64,000 nt of DNA from Clostridiales bacterium (GTDB lineage Bacteria; Bacillota; Clostridia; Christensenellales; UBA1242). Positions within the stretch are counted from its first letter, which is position 1. Every line of letters begins with the position of its first letter. Below are positions 1 through 10,108 of the stretch, in pieces. The notes beneath the pieces were generated by a model. The model ran no database searches and was not told the DNA's origin. It saw nothing but the letters and a program-made list of their open reading frames with translations. Position numbers and translations under genes: made by a program. The stretch spans positions 1 through 64,000 of the forward strand of contig CAKJYJ010000009.1 of NCBI GenBank assembly GCA_918262735.1, read 5' to 3'.

Positions 1-226
1 TTTTTCCACCTTTTACACATACACCACCCTCAAAACCATAACATTTTACCGCTGTTTTTATGCTTTGCACCACACAATTAATATATTTATATGTTATCTC
101 TTATCACTAACTTATTACTTAATATATATGCATACTAAAAATAGAGGAGCAAAATATACCCCTCTATTTTTTTCTGCACAATATTTTTTCCGTTTAATTG
201 TGTGATTTAAAGCGTTAATTCTTTTA
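1..226. other. Intergenic left edge with a possible truncated gene start
   Basis: No complete gene is seen here. On the minus strand an ATG at 20-18 follows a GAGGGTGG stretch and could begin a gene that leaves the window at base 1 (M-C-K-R-W-K visible), but six codons cannot support a call. The stretch also holds the terminator hairpin of the BspA gene that ends at 227; the rest is AT-rich with nothing recognisable. Confidence 0.35.
136..173 (-). terminator. Terminator of the first BspA gene
   Basis: The inverted repeat ATAGAGG (141-147) / CCTCTAT (161-167) is flanked by an A-run on the left and a T-run on the right, so it could work on both strands. The flank from here into the gene end is nearly identical to 19951-20045, showing that the 3' flank is shared with the second BspA gene. 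Confidence 0.7.
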
Positions 227-3200
227 TTAACCATAGTAATCAATTAGTGCCTTATATAAATCTAACGAATAGCCCCAATTTGTGTCATATTGGTTAGAAC
301 TATCATAGTAATTCCATTTGCTCTTCCAACCAGATGGTTTAGATGATTCTTCAACATAAATATGTAAATTGCTACTGCAACCATAGAATGGTGCATTATA
401 ATATAAGTTATCCGTTACTGAAATTGTGGTTACACTGTTTGAAATATATATGCTATTTAAATAATTACAGTCACAGAACGCATTATCACTTATTTTTGTT
501 ACATTGTTTGAAACAATAACATATCTTAAATTATCACAATCTCTAAATGAATTTCCTCTTATTTTTGTTGTTCTTTCATCAAATGTTAATGTGGTTATTG
601 TTTTATCTATCAAGCCTATTGCAACAAATTCTGAACCATTAACATAGTATGCAACCCCATCTATTATATTAATTCTTGAAGCAGAATTTGCCTTTTTTTG
701 AATATATTCTGCATATTTTCCAACATAACCATAATCTTCAGAACCCTTGGTTATGTTAAGTGATGATAGGTTATATACTTCTGCCAAAGCGTAACAATAT
801 CTGAATGCATCTGAACCAATACTTGTTACACCACTACCAATTTTAACACTGGTTAAACTTCTGCAATCATAGAATGCTTGATAACAAATTTCTGTTGTAT
901 TTTCATTTAGTGTTACTGAAGTTATTGTTTTATCTACAACATACACTGCTTTATAATTAGTTGAGCTTTCTTTATAGTACATAACCCCATCTATTTCTTC
1001 TAACTTATCTGCAAGGTTTTCATCACTTACAACCAAATGGGCATAATATGCAACATAGCCATAATCAGAATTTCTTGCTGTTATATTTAATTGTGATAGG
1101 TTGTTTACTATATATAATTTACTGCAACTAGAGAATGCAAGATCACCTATACTGGTTACACTATTTGGTATGGTTACACTGGTTAGACTCCTACAACCAA
1201 TGAATGCATAATCACCTATGCTGGTTACACTTTCTGGTATGGTTATACTGGTCAGACTGCTGCAATACTCGAATGCATGATTACCTATGCTAGTTACACT
1301 GTTTGGTATGGTAATGCTGGTTAGACTACCACAACTAGAGAATGCCTTACTACATATTTCTGTTGTGTTTTGATTTAGTATTACTGAAGTTATTGTTGTA
1401 TCTACAACATACACTGCTTTATAATTAGTTGAGCTTTGTTTATAATACATAACTCCATCTATTTCTTCTAACTTATCTGCAAAATTTACATCACTTACAA
1501 CCAAATGGGCATAAGATGCAACATAGCCATAATCAGAATTTCCTGCTGTTATGTTTAATTGTGATAGGTTGTTTACTATATAAAGATTAATGCAATTATA
1601 GAATGCAGAATTACCTATGCTGGTTACACTATTTGATATGGTTACACTGGTTAGACCTCTGCAATCATAGAATGCATAGCTCTTAATTTCTGATATTCCT
1701 TCTGGTATTATTAGTTCTGTTACTTCATTATTACCAATATATAAATGATCTGCATTATATAATGGATTTGAATATTCATTATTAAACGATATATTCAACC
1801 ATGATTCTATGCTTGTTATGATTACACTGTCTAGATGACTGCAATTATAAAATGCTTTGTAACAGATTTCTGTTGTGTTTTCATTTATTATTACTGAAGT
1901 TATTGTTTCATCTGTGGCATACACCGCTTTATAATTAGTTGAGTTTTCTTTATAGTACATAACTCCATCTATTTCTTCTAACTTATCTACAAAGTTTTCA
2001 TCACTTACAACCAAATGGGCATAATTTGCAACATAGCCATAATTATTATTTCCAGCTGTTATATTTAATTGTGATAGGTTGTTTACTATATAAAGACTAC
2101 TGCATCCATAGAATGCAGAATCACCTATGCTGGTTACACTATTTGGTATGGTTATATTGGTCAGACTTCTGCAATTACAGAATGCATATTGACCTATACT
2201 GGTTACACTATTGGGTATGGTTACACTAGTTAAACTACTGCAATTATAAAATGCTTGGTCCTTTATTCTTATTGTTCTTGAATCTAAACTTATTGATGTT
2301 TTTGTTTTATCTATAAGTGCAACTGTAATATAACTTATTTCACTCTCTTTATAGTATGCAACACCATCTATTACTTCTATTTTGCTTGGAGTATCTATTT
2401 CGTTCCCGCTATATACTACCACTGCAAAGCGTGCCACAAGGCCATTACCTGTATTGCCTTTTGTTATCGTTAATGCAGATATGTTGTATACTTCTGCTAA
2501 AGCAAAACAACCAGAGAATGCAGAATCACCTATGCTGGTTACACTACTACCAATGGTTACACTTGTTAGACTGCTGCAATTACAGAATGCTTGAGAACCA
2601 ATGCTGGTTACACCACTACCAACGGTTACACTAGTTAGACTACTGCAATTATAGAATGCATAATCTCTTATGCTGGTCACACTATTTGGTATGGAAATAC
2701 TAGTTAGACTGCTGCAATTATGGAATGCTCTTTCACCTATGCTGGTTACACTATTTGGTATGGTTACATTAGTTAAACTGCTGCAACCAGAGAATGCATA
2801 ATTACCTATGCTGGTTACTCCACTACCTATGGTTACACTGGTTAAACTGCTGCAACCATAGAATGCATAGTTCTTAATTTCTGTGATTCCTTCTGGTATT
2901 GTTATATCCGTTACCTCATTATTACCAATATATAAATGACGAGCATAATATAATGGATTTGAATACATATCTACAAATGATATATTTAACCATGATTCAA
3001 TATTTTCTATTGTTACACTTGTTAGACTGCTGCAACCAGAGAATGCATAATCACCCATGCTGGTTACACCACTACCTATGGTTACACTGGTTAGACTACT
3101 GCAATTATTGAATGCAGAATTACCTATGCTGGTTACACCACTACCAACGGTTACACTAGTTAGACTACTGCAATTATAGAATGCATAATCTCTTATGCTG

Positions 3201-6200
3201 GTCACACTATTTGGTATGGAAATACTAGTTAGACTGCTGCAATTATAGAATGCATTAGAACCTATGCTGGTTACACTATTTGGTATAGTTACACTAGTTA
3301 GACTGCTGCAATTATGGAATGCTCTTTCACCTATGCTGGTTACACTATTTGGTATGGTTATGCTTGTTAGACTGGTGCAACCAGAAAATACACAATCTTT
3401 TATTCTTGTTGTTCTTGAATCTAAAATTATTGTTGTTTTTGTTTTATCTGTGCATTTAAGTGCAATATAACTAGTATCACTCTCTTTATAGTATTTAACT
3501 CCATCTATTTCCTCTATTTGGCTTGGCGTATCTATTTCGTCTCCACTATATACCACTTCGGCATAATAAGCCACTTTACCATAAGCAGATGAGCCTTTGG
3601 TTATATTTAATAATGATTTGTTATACACTTCTGCTAAAGCATAACAACCAGAAAATGCGAAACTTTCTATTTTTGTTGTCCTTGAATCCAAACTTATGGT
3701 TGTTTTTGTTTTATCTAGGCATACAAGAGCAATGTAACTGGAATCACTCCTTTTATAGTATGCAATACCATCTATTTCCTCTATTTTGCTTGGCGTATCT
3801 ATTTCGTCTCCACTATATACAACCTCCGCATATTTTCCAACATAGCCATAATCTGAGGTGCCTTTTATTATAGTTAATCCCGATTTATTATATACTTCTG
3901 CCAAAGCATAACAACCATCGAATGCCCAATCACCTATGCTGGTTACACTATTTGGTATGGTAACGCTGGTAAGACAACTACAATCATAGAATGTAGAATT
4001 ACCTATGCTGGTTACACCATTTGGTATGGTTATACTGGTTAAACTGCTGCAACCATAGAATGCAGAATTACCTATTCTGGTCACACCATTTGGTATGACT
4101 ATACTGGTCAGACTGCTGCAATTATAGAATGCAGAATCACCTATGCTGGTTACACCACTACCTATGATTACACTGGTTAGACTGCTGCAACGCTCGAATG
4201 CATGGCTCTTAATTTCTGTTATTCCTTCTGGTATTATTAGTTCGGTTACTTCATTATTACCAATATATAAATGATGAGCATAACATAATGGATTTGAATT
4301 ATAGCTTCCAAATGATATATTTAACCATGATTCAATATTTTCTATTGTCACACTAGTTAGACTGCTGCAACCAGAGAATGCATAATCACCCATGCTGGTT
4401 ACACTATCTGGTATGGTTACATTAGTTAGACTGCTGCAACCACCGAATGCATAAATACCTATGCTGGTTACACTATTTGGTATGGCTATGCTGGTTAGAC
4501 TACTGCAATAGTAGAATGCATGATAACCTATACTAGTAACACTATTTGGTATGGTTACACTGGTTAGACTGCTGCAACGCTCGAAGGCATAACTACCTAT
4601 GATGGTTACACCATTTGGTATTGTTATATTGGTCAGACTGCTGCAATTAGAGAATGCATCTTCGCCTATGCTAGTTACACTATTTGGTATGGTTACACTG
4701 GTTAGACTGCTACAAGATCGGAATGCATAAGAACCTATGCTAGTTACACTATTTGGTATAGTTATACTGGTTAGACTGCTGCAACCATAGAATGCTTGAG
4801 AACCTATGCTGGTTACACTATTTGGTATCGTTATACTGGTTAGACTGCTGCAACCATAGAATGCTTGAGAACCTATGCTGGTTACACCATCTGGTATAAT
4901 TACGTTGGTCAGGTTACTACAGTTATAAAATGCCCCTTTAGAACTGTTTGATGTGGAATTAATGCCTGTTACGTTATATATTTCATTGTTATAACTTACC
5001 TTAGATGGAATAACAAGCTCGCCAGTTGGGTTACTTGATGAATTTGCTTTAACTGTGGCAGTTTTTGCTGTTGAATTATATGTGAATAACAAAGCTTGAT
5101 ATTCACTTGCATCCATAATCTCAAAATATTCTATTGTAACATTGCCGGCTACTGTTATGTTATTACTAGTTGTTTCGGTTCCATTTATTGCATAAACTGG
5201 AGTAATTCCTTCAGTTGGAGCCGTTGTTGGTGACAATGTTAGTATATCACCATAATAAATTGTTGCTCCTGATGTGAGTTGAATATTGTTTCTGGTTACT
5301 GTTACCTCTTCTGGGAATGTTAATATGTATTCCTCTAGTGTTATACCGCTTACTAATATACTCACATCGTCTGTTACTGTTGATATTGTATAAACACCAT
5401 TTTCATTGGTAACCACATCATTACCCTCATTTGTTACTATCGGCGTTCCTGTATAACCATTTTTTAATTCAATAACAAATGAAATTGAATCTCCATATTG
5501 AGCTGAATTTGTTGTAAATGTATTATTGTTTGTGTTTTTAATTGTATATCCTGTTTGTTGTGATGGAACCGTAATGTTAAATGTTGTTCTATAGAATGAT
5601 GCATAAACAGTAACATCTTCGCCCGGCATTATGAATGAATATATTCCATTAGTATATGCTATTTCGCCATTAGCTATGTTTTCTGTTGTGTAATGCAAAC
5701 TATTTGGTGTTAGTTCATAGCCGGTGTCTGGAGTTACTGTTACAACTATCTCTATTCCATATGTTCCTACTGTTGGAAGGAATGATAATGTTCCATGTTC
5801 TAGCTCAGCACTTGTTATTGTGTACTCTATTGCTTGAAAATTTGCATATACTGTAACGTTTCCATTTGGCATGGTGAATGTTTGATTTGTTATTTCAATG
5901 TGCTCGGTTTCACTATCCAATATGTAATATGCGCTTTCAAATGCATAGTGGTCGTTTGGTGTTATGGTTAATGTTATTGTTTCTCCCTCTATTGCCTTTG
6001 TAACATTTGAAGCAACATTACCATTTTGCACTTCTCCAGCATATATTGTAAACTCTTGTTTATATACCGCTTTATATACATTATTCACATTCTCTTGGTT
6101 TAACGTGATTTCGTATTCTACATCCTCTGAAACAATCACTCCATTTACTTCCCAACCTATAAAACGATAACCATCTAGTGGAATTGCCTCAATGGTTACA

Positions 6201-6367
6201 TTATCACCTAACCTGCAGTTGTTTTTGCTCTCGTATTCAATCTGCTCAACATTGGATGTTATTTCAACCGTGTATGTTTTTGGTCCATTTCCCAGCCCAA
6301 AAACCAGCCCGGCGCCAATACCAAGCACCAAAACAACTCCTGCAACTAAAAACCATATTCTTTTCAT
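227..6367 (-). CDS. Giant BspA-type leucine-rich-repeat surface protein (2046 aa)
   Basis: A secreted or membrane-anchored surface protein. Residues 5-27 form a hydrophobic signal or anchor segment. About 390 residues follow of bacterial beta-repeat modules of the InlB B-repeat type (motifs like GDNVTIEAIPLDGYRFIGWEVNG). From about residue 440 to near the C-terminus the protein is built of 23-residue LRR_5 (BspA-type) repeats with consensus CSSLTSVTIPNSVTSIGDYAF. These are interrupted several times by a second module of roughly 75 residues (LNITxGxxxYGYVAxYA, then IDGVMYYK, then an xTxIxLxxxTTxI strand). A C-terminal module (KPSGWKSKWNYY) is shared with the other two BspA proteins here. No LPXTG or C-terminal anchor is seen. 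AGAGGAG lies just before the start. The family is known for binding host or bacterial surfaces; the ligand is unknown. Confidence 0.9.
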   Translation of the reverse strand: MKRIWFLVAGVVLVLGIGAGLVFGLGNGPKTYTVEITSNVEQIEYESKNNCRLGDNVTIEAIPLDGYRFIGWEVNGVIVSEDVEYEITLNQENVNNVYKAVYKQEFTIYAGEVQNGNVASNVTKAIEGETITLTITPNDHYAFESAYYILDSETEHIEITNQTFTMPNGNVTVYANFQAIEYTITSAELEHGTLSFLPTVGTYGIEIVVTVTPDTGYELTPNSLHYTTENIANGEIAYTNGIYSFIMPGEDVTVYASFYRTTFNITVPSQQTGYTIKNTNNNTFTTNSAQYGDSISFVIELKNGYTGTPIVTNEGNDVVTNENGVYTISTVTDDVSILVSGITLEEYILTFPEEVTVTRNNIQLTSGATIYYGDILTLSPTTAPTEGITPVYAINGTETTSNNITVAGNVTIEYFEIMDASEYQALLFTYNSTAKTATVKANSSSNPTGELVIPSKVSYNNEIYNVTGINSTSNSSKGAFYNCSNLTNVIIPDGVTSIGSQAFYGCSSLTSITIPNSVTSIGSQAFYGCSSLTSITIPNSVTSIGSYAFRSCSSLTSVTIPNSVTSIGEDAFSNCSSLTNITIPNGVTIIGSYAFERCSSLTSVTIPNSVTSIGYHAFYYCSSLTSIAIPNSVTSIGIYAFGGCSSLTNVTIPDSVTSMGDYAFSGCSSLTSVTIENIESWLNISFGSYNSNPLCYAHHLYIGNNEVTELIIPEGITEIKSHAFERCSSLTSVIIGSGVTSIGDSAFYNCSSLTSIVIPNGVTRIGNSAFYGCSSLTSITIPNGVTSIGNSTFYDCSCLTSVTIPNSVTSIGDWAFDGCYALAEVYNKSGLTIIKGTSDYGYVGKYAEVVYSGDEIDTPSKIEEIDGIAYYKRSDSSYIALVCLDKTKTTISLDSRTTKIESFAFSGCYALAEVYNKSLLNITKGSSAYGKVAYYAEVVYSGDEIDTPSQIEEIDGVKYYKESDTSYIALKCTDKTKTTIILDSRTTRIKDCVFSGCTSLTSITIPNSVTSIGERAFHNCSSLTSVTIPNSVTSIGSNAFYNCSSLTSISIPNSVTSIRDYAFYNCSSLTSVTVGSGVTSIGNSAFNNCSSLTSVTIGSGVTSMGDYAFSGCSSLTSVTIENIESWLNISFVDMYSNPLYYARHLYIGNNEVTDITIPEGITEIKNYAFYGCSSLTSVTIGSGVTSIGNYAFSGCSSLTNVTIPNSVTSIGERAFHNCSSLTSISIPNSVTSIRDYAFYNCSSLTSVTVGSGVTSIGSQAFCNCSSLTSVTIGSSVTSIGDSAFSGCFALAEVYNISALTITKGNTGNGLVARFAVVVYSGNEIDTPSKIEVIDGVAYYKESEISYITVALIDKTKTSISLDSRTIRIKDQAFYNCSSLTSVTIPNSVTSIGQYAFCNCRSLTNITIPNSVTSIGDSAFYGCSSLYIVNNLSQLNITAGNNNYGYVANYAHLVVSDENFVDKLEEIDGVMYYKENSTNYKAVYATDETITSVIINENTTEICYKAFYNCSHLDSVIITSIESWLNISFNNEYSNPLYNADHLYIGNNEVTELIIPEGISEIKSYAFYDCRGLTSVTISNSVTSIGNSAFYNCINLYIVNNLSQLNITAGNSDYGYVASYAHLVVSDVNFADKLEEIDGVMYYKQSSTNYKAVYVVDTTITSVILNQNTTEICSKAFSSCGSLTSITIPNSVTSIGNHAFEYCSSLTSITIPESVTSIGDYAFIGCRSLTSVTIPNSVTSIGDLAFSSCSKLYIVNNLSQLNITARNSDYGYVAYYAHLVVSDENLADKLEEIDGVMYYKESSTNYKAVYVVDKTITSVTLNENTTEICYQAFYDCRSLTSVKIGSGVTSIGSDAFRYCYALAEVYNLSSLNITKGSEDYGYVGKYAEYIQKKANSASRINIIDGVAYYVNGSEFVAIGLIDKTITTLTFDERTTKIRGNSFRDCDNLRYVIVSNNVTKISDNAFCDCNYLNSIYISNSVTTISVTDNLYYNAPFYGCSSNLHIYVEESSKPSGWKSKWNYYDSSNQYDTNWGYSLDLYKALIDYYG
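830..4930. repeat. 69-bp coding repeats (23-codon LRR units)
   Basis: Imperfect direct repeats with a 69-bp period (on the plus strand, phrases such as CTATGCTGGTTACACTATTT recur) encode the LRR_5 units. DNA identity between units is high, so unequal recombination could change copy number. Longer composite units that include the 75-residue module also recur (for example around 840-1380, 1380-1900 and 1880-2290). Confidence 0.85.
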
Positions 6368-6493
6368 AAATAGCTCCTCTTTACAACACCAGTCTATACT
6401 TTATTTATATAGTAACATAGATTTAATGATAATCAAACTAAAATGTCCCATTATTCTATTATTTTCTGCAAATGTTTTGAATTTTATTTAATC

Positions 6494-6533
6494 ACAAAAA
6501 ACAGGTGACTTTTTCACTCACCTGTTTTTATAC
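6494..6533 (-). terminator. Terminator of the 1133-aa BspA-like gene
   Basis: The 11-bp perfect stem AAAACAGGTGA (6497-6507) / TCACCTGTTTT (6518-6528) has an A-rich left flank, giving a U-run on the minus transcript. It lies just past the stop of the gene at 6571. Confidence 0.8.
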
Positions 6534-6570
6534 ATGTAAATTTAATCAAAAATATTGTAAAACAAACATA

Positions 6571-9500
6571 TTAATCATTTTGGGATATTATATTGATATA
6601 GTCTTCTGATGAAAAATTCCATTCCACCATGCAGAACAATTCATCACCTTTACCATAGAAGTTCCACTTGTTATTCCAACCCGATGGTTTAGAAATTGCA
6701 CCTGTGTATATTATTAACTCACTAGAACAATTGTAAAATGGTGAGTTAGAATAATTGTCATTTGTCGATATTATTTTCTCAACATTAACAGGAATATAGA
6801 TATCCTTTAACAATACACATCCACAAAATGCATTATCGCTTATTCTTACAACTTTATTTGTAACAAATACGTGCTCAAGACCTGTACAGTCTCTAAATGC
6901 ATTACCTCTAATTTTAGTTGTTTCGCTATCGAATGTTAATGATTTTATTGTTTCGTCAACCAAACATATTGCCACATATTCTTTTTGGTATACATAATAT
7001 GCTACGCCGTTTGAAATTTTAATTCTCGATGATGAATTCATATCGCTTTGAACATATTCTGCATATTTTCCAACATATCCATAGTTAGTTGAGCCTTTTG
7101 TTATATTCAATGTTGATGCATTGTATACTTCTGCCAACGCATAGCAGTTTTGGAATGCTGATGTTCCTATATTTTCTACACTACTTGGAATTACTAATTT
7201 TAAGAGTTTTCTACAGTTATAGAAAGCATAATTATTTATTTGTGTAATATTGTTAGAAATCTCTATATCGTTGACCTCATTTTCACCAATATATAAAGCC
7301 TTACCATACGATAATGGGTTTGAATATGCATTTTCAAATGATATATTCAACCAATCATCTATGCTGTTTTCAATAGTAACTTTTTTAAGCCCAGTACATC
7401 CGTTAAATGCGTCTTTTCCTATACTTTCAACCATGCTTGGTATGATGATGTTTTCTATGCTACAACAATTATAAAATGCGTTTGTTCCAATACATATTAT
7501 ATTGTTTGGTAATAGAATATTGGTTAATGCGCCACAATTATAAAACATTTTATTCCCTATATTGCCCACCGAATTATTTAATGTTATGTTTGTTAAACCA
7601 CTGCAATTATAGAATATATTATTTCCTAACATAGTTGTGTTATTTGCGCTGATGCCAACCAGTGTGGAACAATTATAGAATGCCCCATATAATAAGTTAC
7701 CACCATTAATACAAACTGTTTTTAAACTTTCTGGTATATAATATGTTGAATTGGTTGTCTTTTCTAAATTTGAACCATAATAATACTGTTTAACCGCAAC
7801 GCTACCATTATACGTCTTTTTGCCAAATATAAATCCAAACGGATATTGATATGTATCACTTGTTGTTTTTATTTTGTCACCAACGAATGGTATGGTTATG
7901 CTCTCTATTTTACCACAACCAAAGAATAATGATTGACCCAATTGAGTAACCGAATTGGGTATTGATATTCCCTCTAATTCAGAACAATTGTTAAACGCAT
8001 ATTCCCCTATATCACTTATATTAGAATTACTTTCAAAATTTACACTTATAAGAGAAATACAATTTGTAAAAGCATAATGTTTAATGCTTTTTATTGTGTT
8101 TGGAATTGTGACACTTGTAATTTGGTCACAATTTTGAAATCCGTAACCATTTATTATAATTACCGTGTAAACATTTTCTTTTTTTAATACCTTGCCAGGA
8201 ATCACTAAATTTCCTGTTGGTTTTATTTTTGAACTAGCCATTACATGAACAGTCTTATCCTCATCATTGTAATCGGTAAACATTAATGTTGAATATTCGC
8301 TAACACTTTCTGCATGTTCCCTTTCGTTATATATTATTTCAACATTATCTTTAACTACATATGTTGGATTAACCCCACCTGTTAATTTTGTCATTCCTTG
8401 AACCGTATATACCGCATCATTGCCTTCTGATGGAATAGATGATAGCGATAATATTTCATCATGTCTTATAATTCCTCCATTTTCGACAATCTCCTCTCCT
8501 CTCATTACCGTAACCTCTTCAGGAATTATAATTGTGTAAGTGTTGGGGTTAACACCACTTATTGATATATTTATGTTTTCTACCACATTTTCAATTTTGT
8601 ATATACTGTCATCATTTACTCCAACACTATCACCATTATTCAAAACGACAATACCATTTGAAGAGTATCCATTCTTTAACTCAATCATGAATTCAATTGT
8701 GCCCATGTATTCAATATTGGTCATTTTAAAAGTTCCGTTGTATTTTGTTTTTATTAAATACCCTTGTTGTGGCGTTTCTATTTCTATTGCAAATAATATA
8801 TATGAATGACACCCATAGAAAGGATTAATTCCATAAACAATTTCAGTTTCTGGTAAATTTATTGTTGTTAAATTTGAACAATTGTTAAATGCATATTTAC
8901 CAACTTCACTTAAATTAGAACCGTCTTCAAATATTACGATTTCTATGCCAGTACAATTTGTAAAAGCATAATGCTTAATGCTTTTTATTGTGTTTGGAAT
9001 TGTGACACCTGTAATTTGGTCACAATTTTGAAATCCATAACCATTTATTGTTGTTACAAAGTATATGATGTTGTTCTTTATTATTTTATCAGGAATCTCC
9101 AGCATACCAACAGGTTTTGTTTTGGTGCTAGCCATAACATGTACCGTGTTATCTTCATCGTTATAATCTGTGAACATTAATGAAGAAAATTCACTTGGCG
9201 TTGGAATATGTTTGCGTTCACTATACTCTATTGACACATCCCCAACAACCTTGTATGTATCATTAAGCCACGTTATTTTATTTAAGCCAGAAACCGAGTA
9301 AATTGCATCATTCCCCTCTGTTGGATTTGAAGAAATAACAATAGTATCAAAATGATAAATAGCGTCCCCATTATTAATTGTGGTTCCGTTTTTAGTGACT
9401 GAAACTTCTTGTGGAAATGTTATTGTATATTGATATGGAGTAAATTCAGCATGCACCATTACACCACACGAAGGCATAACGAAAGAGTTATTTTGAATTG

Positions 9501-9972
9501 GAACTTCCTCGCCTGTCATATTGTTAACATAGTACAAGTTGGTCAATGTGTAAAACTCGTCTGGCTCAATAGTTAGATTAATATTTTCACCTGCTATCGC
9601 ATTCTTTATATTTGGAGTAACCTTTCCTTTTTTTATCCACGCCATTTGCACCCTATATTCATGAATATATACAGCAGTATAAGTGCTATAAGCATTCATT
9701 TTTGTTAGTGTAAACGTAACCTCACTGTCTTTTGAAAAAAAATCATCATCCTTTTTCCAGTAATCAAACCTATAACCGTCTACATCTTTTGATTTAAGTG
9801 TGACGGTATCTCCCATTTTATAATTTTGCTCCTCATAGTGAACATACCAATCTATATTTGATGTTACACTAATTGGATATATTCCGATTTTTTGTGTTAC
9901 AATTGATAATACTACAGCACCGGAGACAATAACAAAAGCCAAGCTCGCTAAAATTATGCCAACTTTTTTCAT
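6571..9972 (-). CDS. BspA-like surface protein with tandemly duplicated half (1133 aa)
   Basis: A second, divergent surface protein. The N-terminus (residues 4-26) is a hydrophobic signal or anchor segment, followed by InlB-type beta-repeats (GDTVTLKSKDVDGYRFDYW). Two homologous blocks occur, roughly residues 185-375 and 475-690, each reading YTIxxPxEV, then SSLMFTDYNDEDxTVHVMAS or a close variant, then GYGFQNCDQITxVTIPNTIKS. LRR_5 units are fewer and less regular than in the giant paralogues. A module with PFG(F/Y)IFG and YYIP is shared with the 2178-aa protein. The C-terminal KPSGWNNKWNFY module is shared with both giants. AGGAGGT precedes the start. There is no sorting signal. Adhesion or surface display is likely from the family, but no ligand can be inferred. 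Confidence 0.85.
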   Translation of the reverse strand: MKKVGIILASLAFVIVSGAVVLSIVTQKIGIYPISVTSNIDWYVHYEEQNYKMGDTVTLKSKDVDGYRFDYWKKDDDFFSKDSEVTFTLTKMNAYSTYTAVYIHEYRVQMAWIKKGKVTPNIKNAIAGENINLTIEPDEFYTLTNLYYVNNMTGEEVPIQNNSFVMPSCGVMVHAEFTPYQYTITFPQEVSVTKNGTTINNGDAIYHFDTIVISSNPTEGNDAIYSVSGLNKITWLNDTYKVVGDVSIEYSERKHIPTPSEFSSLMFTDYNDEDNTVHVMASTKTKPVGMLEIPDKIIKNNIIYFVTTINGYGFQNCDQITGVTIPNTIKSIKHYAFTNCTGIEIVIFEDGSNLSEVGKYAFNNCSNLTTINLPETEIVYGINPFYGCHSYILFAIEIETPQQGYLIKTKYNGTFKMTNIEYMGTIEFMIELKNGYSSNGIVVLNNGDSVGVNDDSIYKIENVVENINISISGVNPNTYTIIIPEEVTVMRGEEIVENGGIIRHDEILSLSSIPSEGNDAVYTVQGMTKLTGGVNPTYVVKDNVEIIYNEREHAESVSEYSTLMFTDYNDEDKTVHVMASSKIKPTGNLVIPGKVLKKENVYTVIIINGYGFQNCDQITSVTIPNTIKSIKHYAFTNCISLISVNFESNSNISDIGEYAFNNCSELEGISIPNSVTQLGQSLFFGCGKIESITIPFVGDKIKTTSDTYQYPFGFIFGKKTYNGSVAVKQYYYGSNLEKTTNSTYYIPESLKTVCINGGNLLYGAFYNCSTLVGISANNTTMLGNNIFYNCSGLTNITLNNSVGNIGNKMFYNCGALTNILLPNNIICIGTNAFYNCCSIENIIIPSMVESIGKDAFNGCTGLKKVTIENSIDDWLNISFENAYSNPLSYGKALYIGENEVNDIEISNNITQINNYAFYNCRKLLKLVIPSSVENIGTSAFQNCYALAEVYNASTLNITKGSTNYGYVGKYAEYVQSDMNSSSRIKISNGVAYYVYQKEYVAICLVDETIKSLTFDSETTKIRGNAFRDCTGLEHVFVTNKVVRISDNAFCGCVLLKDIYIPVNVEKIISTNDNYSNSPFYNCSSELIIYTGAISKPSGWNNKWNFYGKGDELFCMVEWNFSSEDYINIISQND

Positions 9973-10108
9973 GTTTTTACCTCCTTTTATTGTAAACTCT
10001 TTACTTTTATATTCTTTACTGCTGTCTTTGTTATATTATTGCAAATATGTTTGCAACAAAAACAAATATTATTTATCAATTAAGTATTTTGCTTTTATTT
10101 TCATTCCT

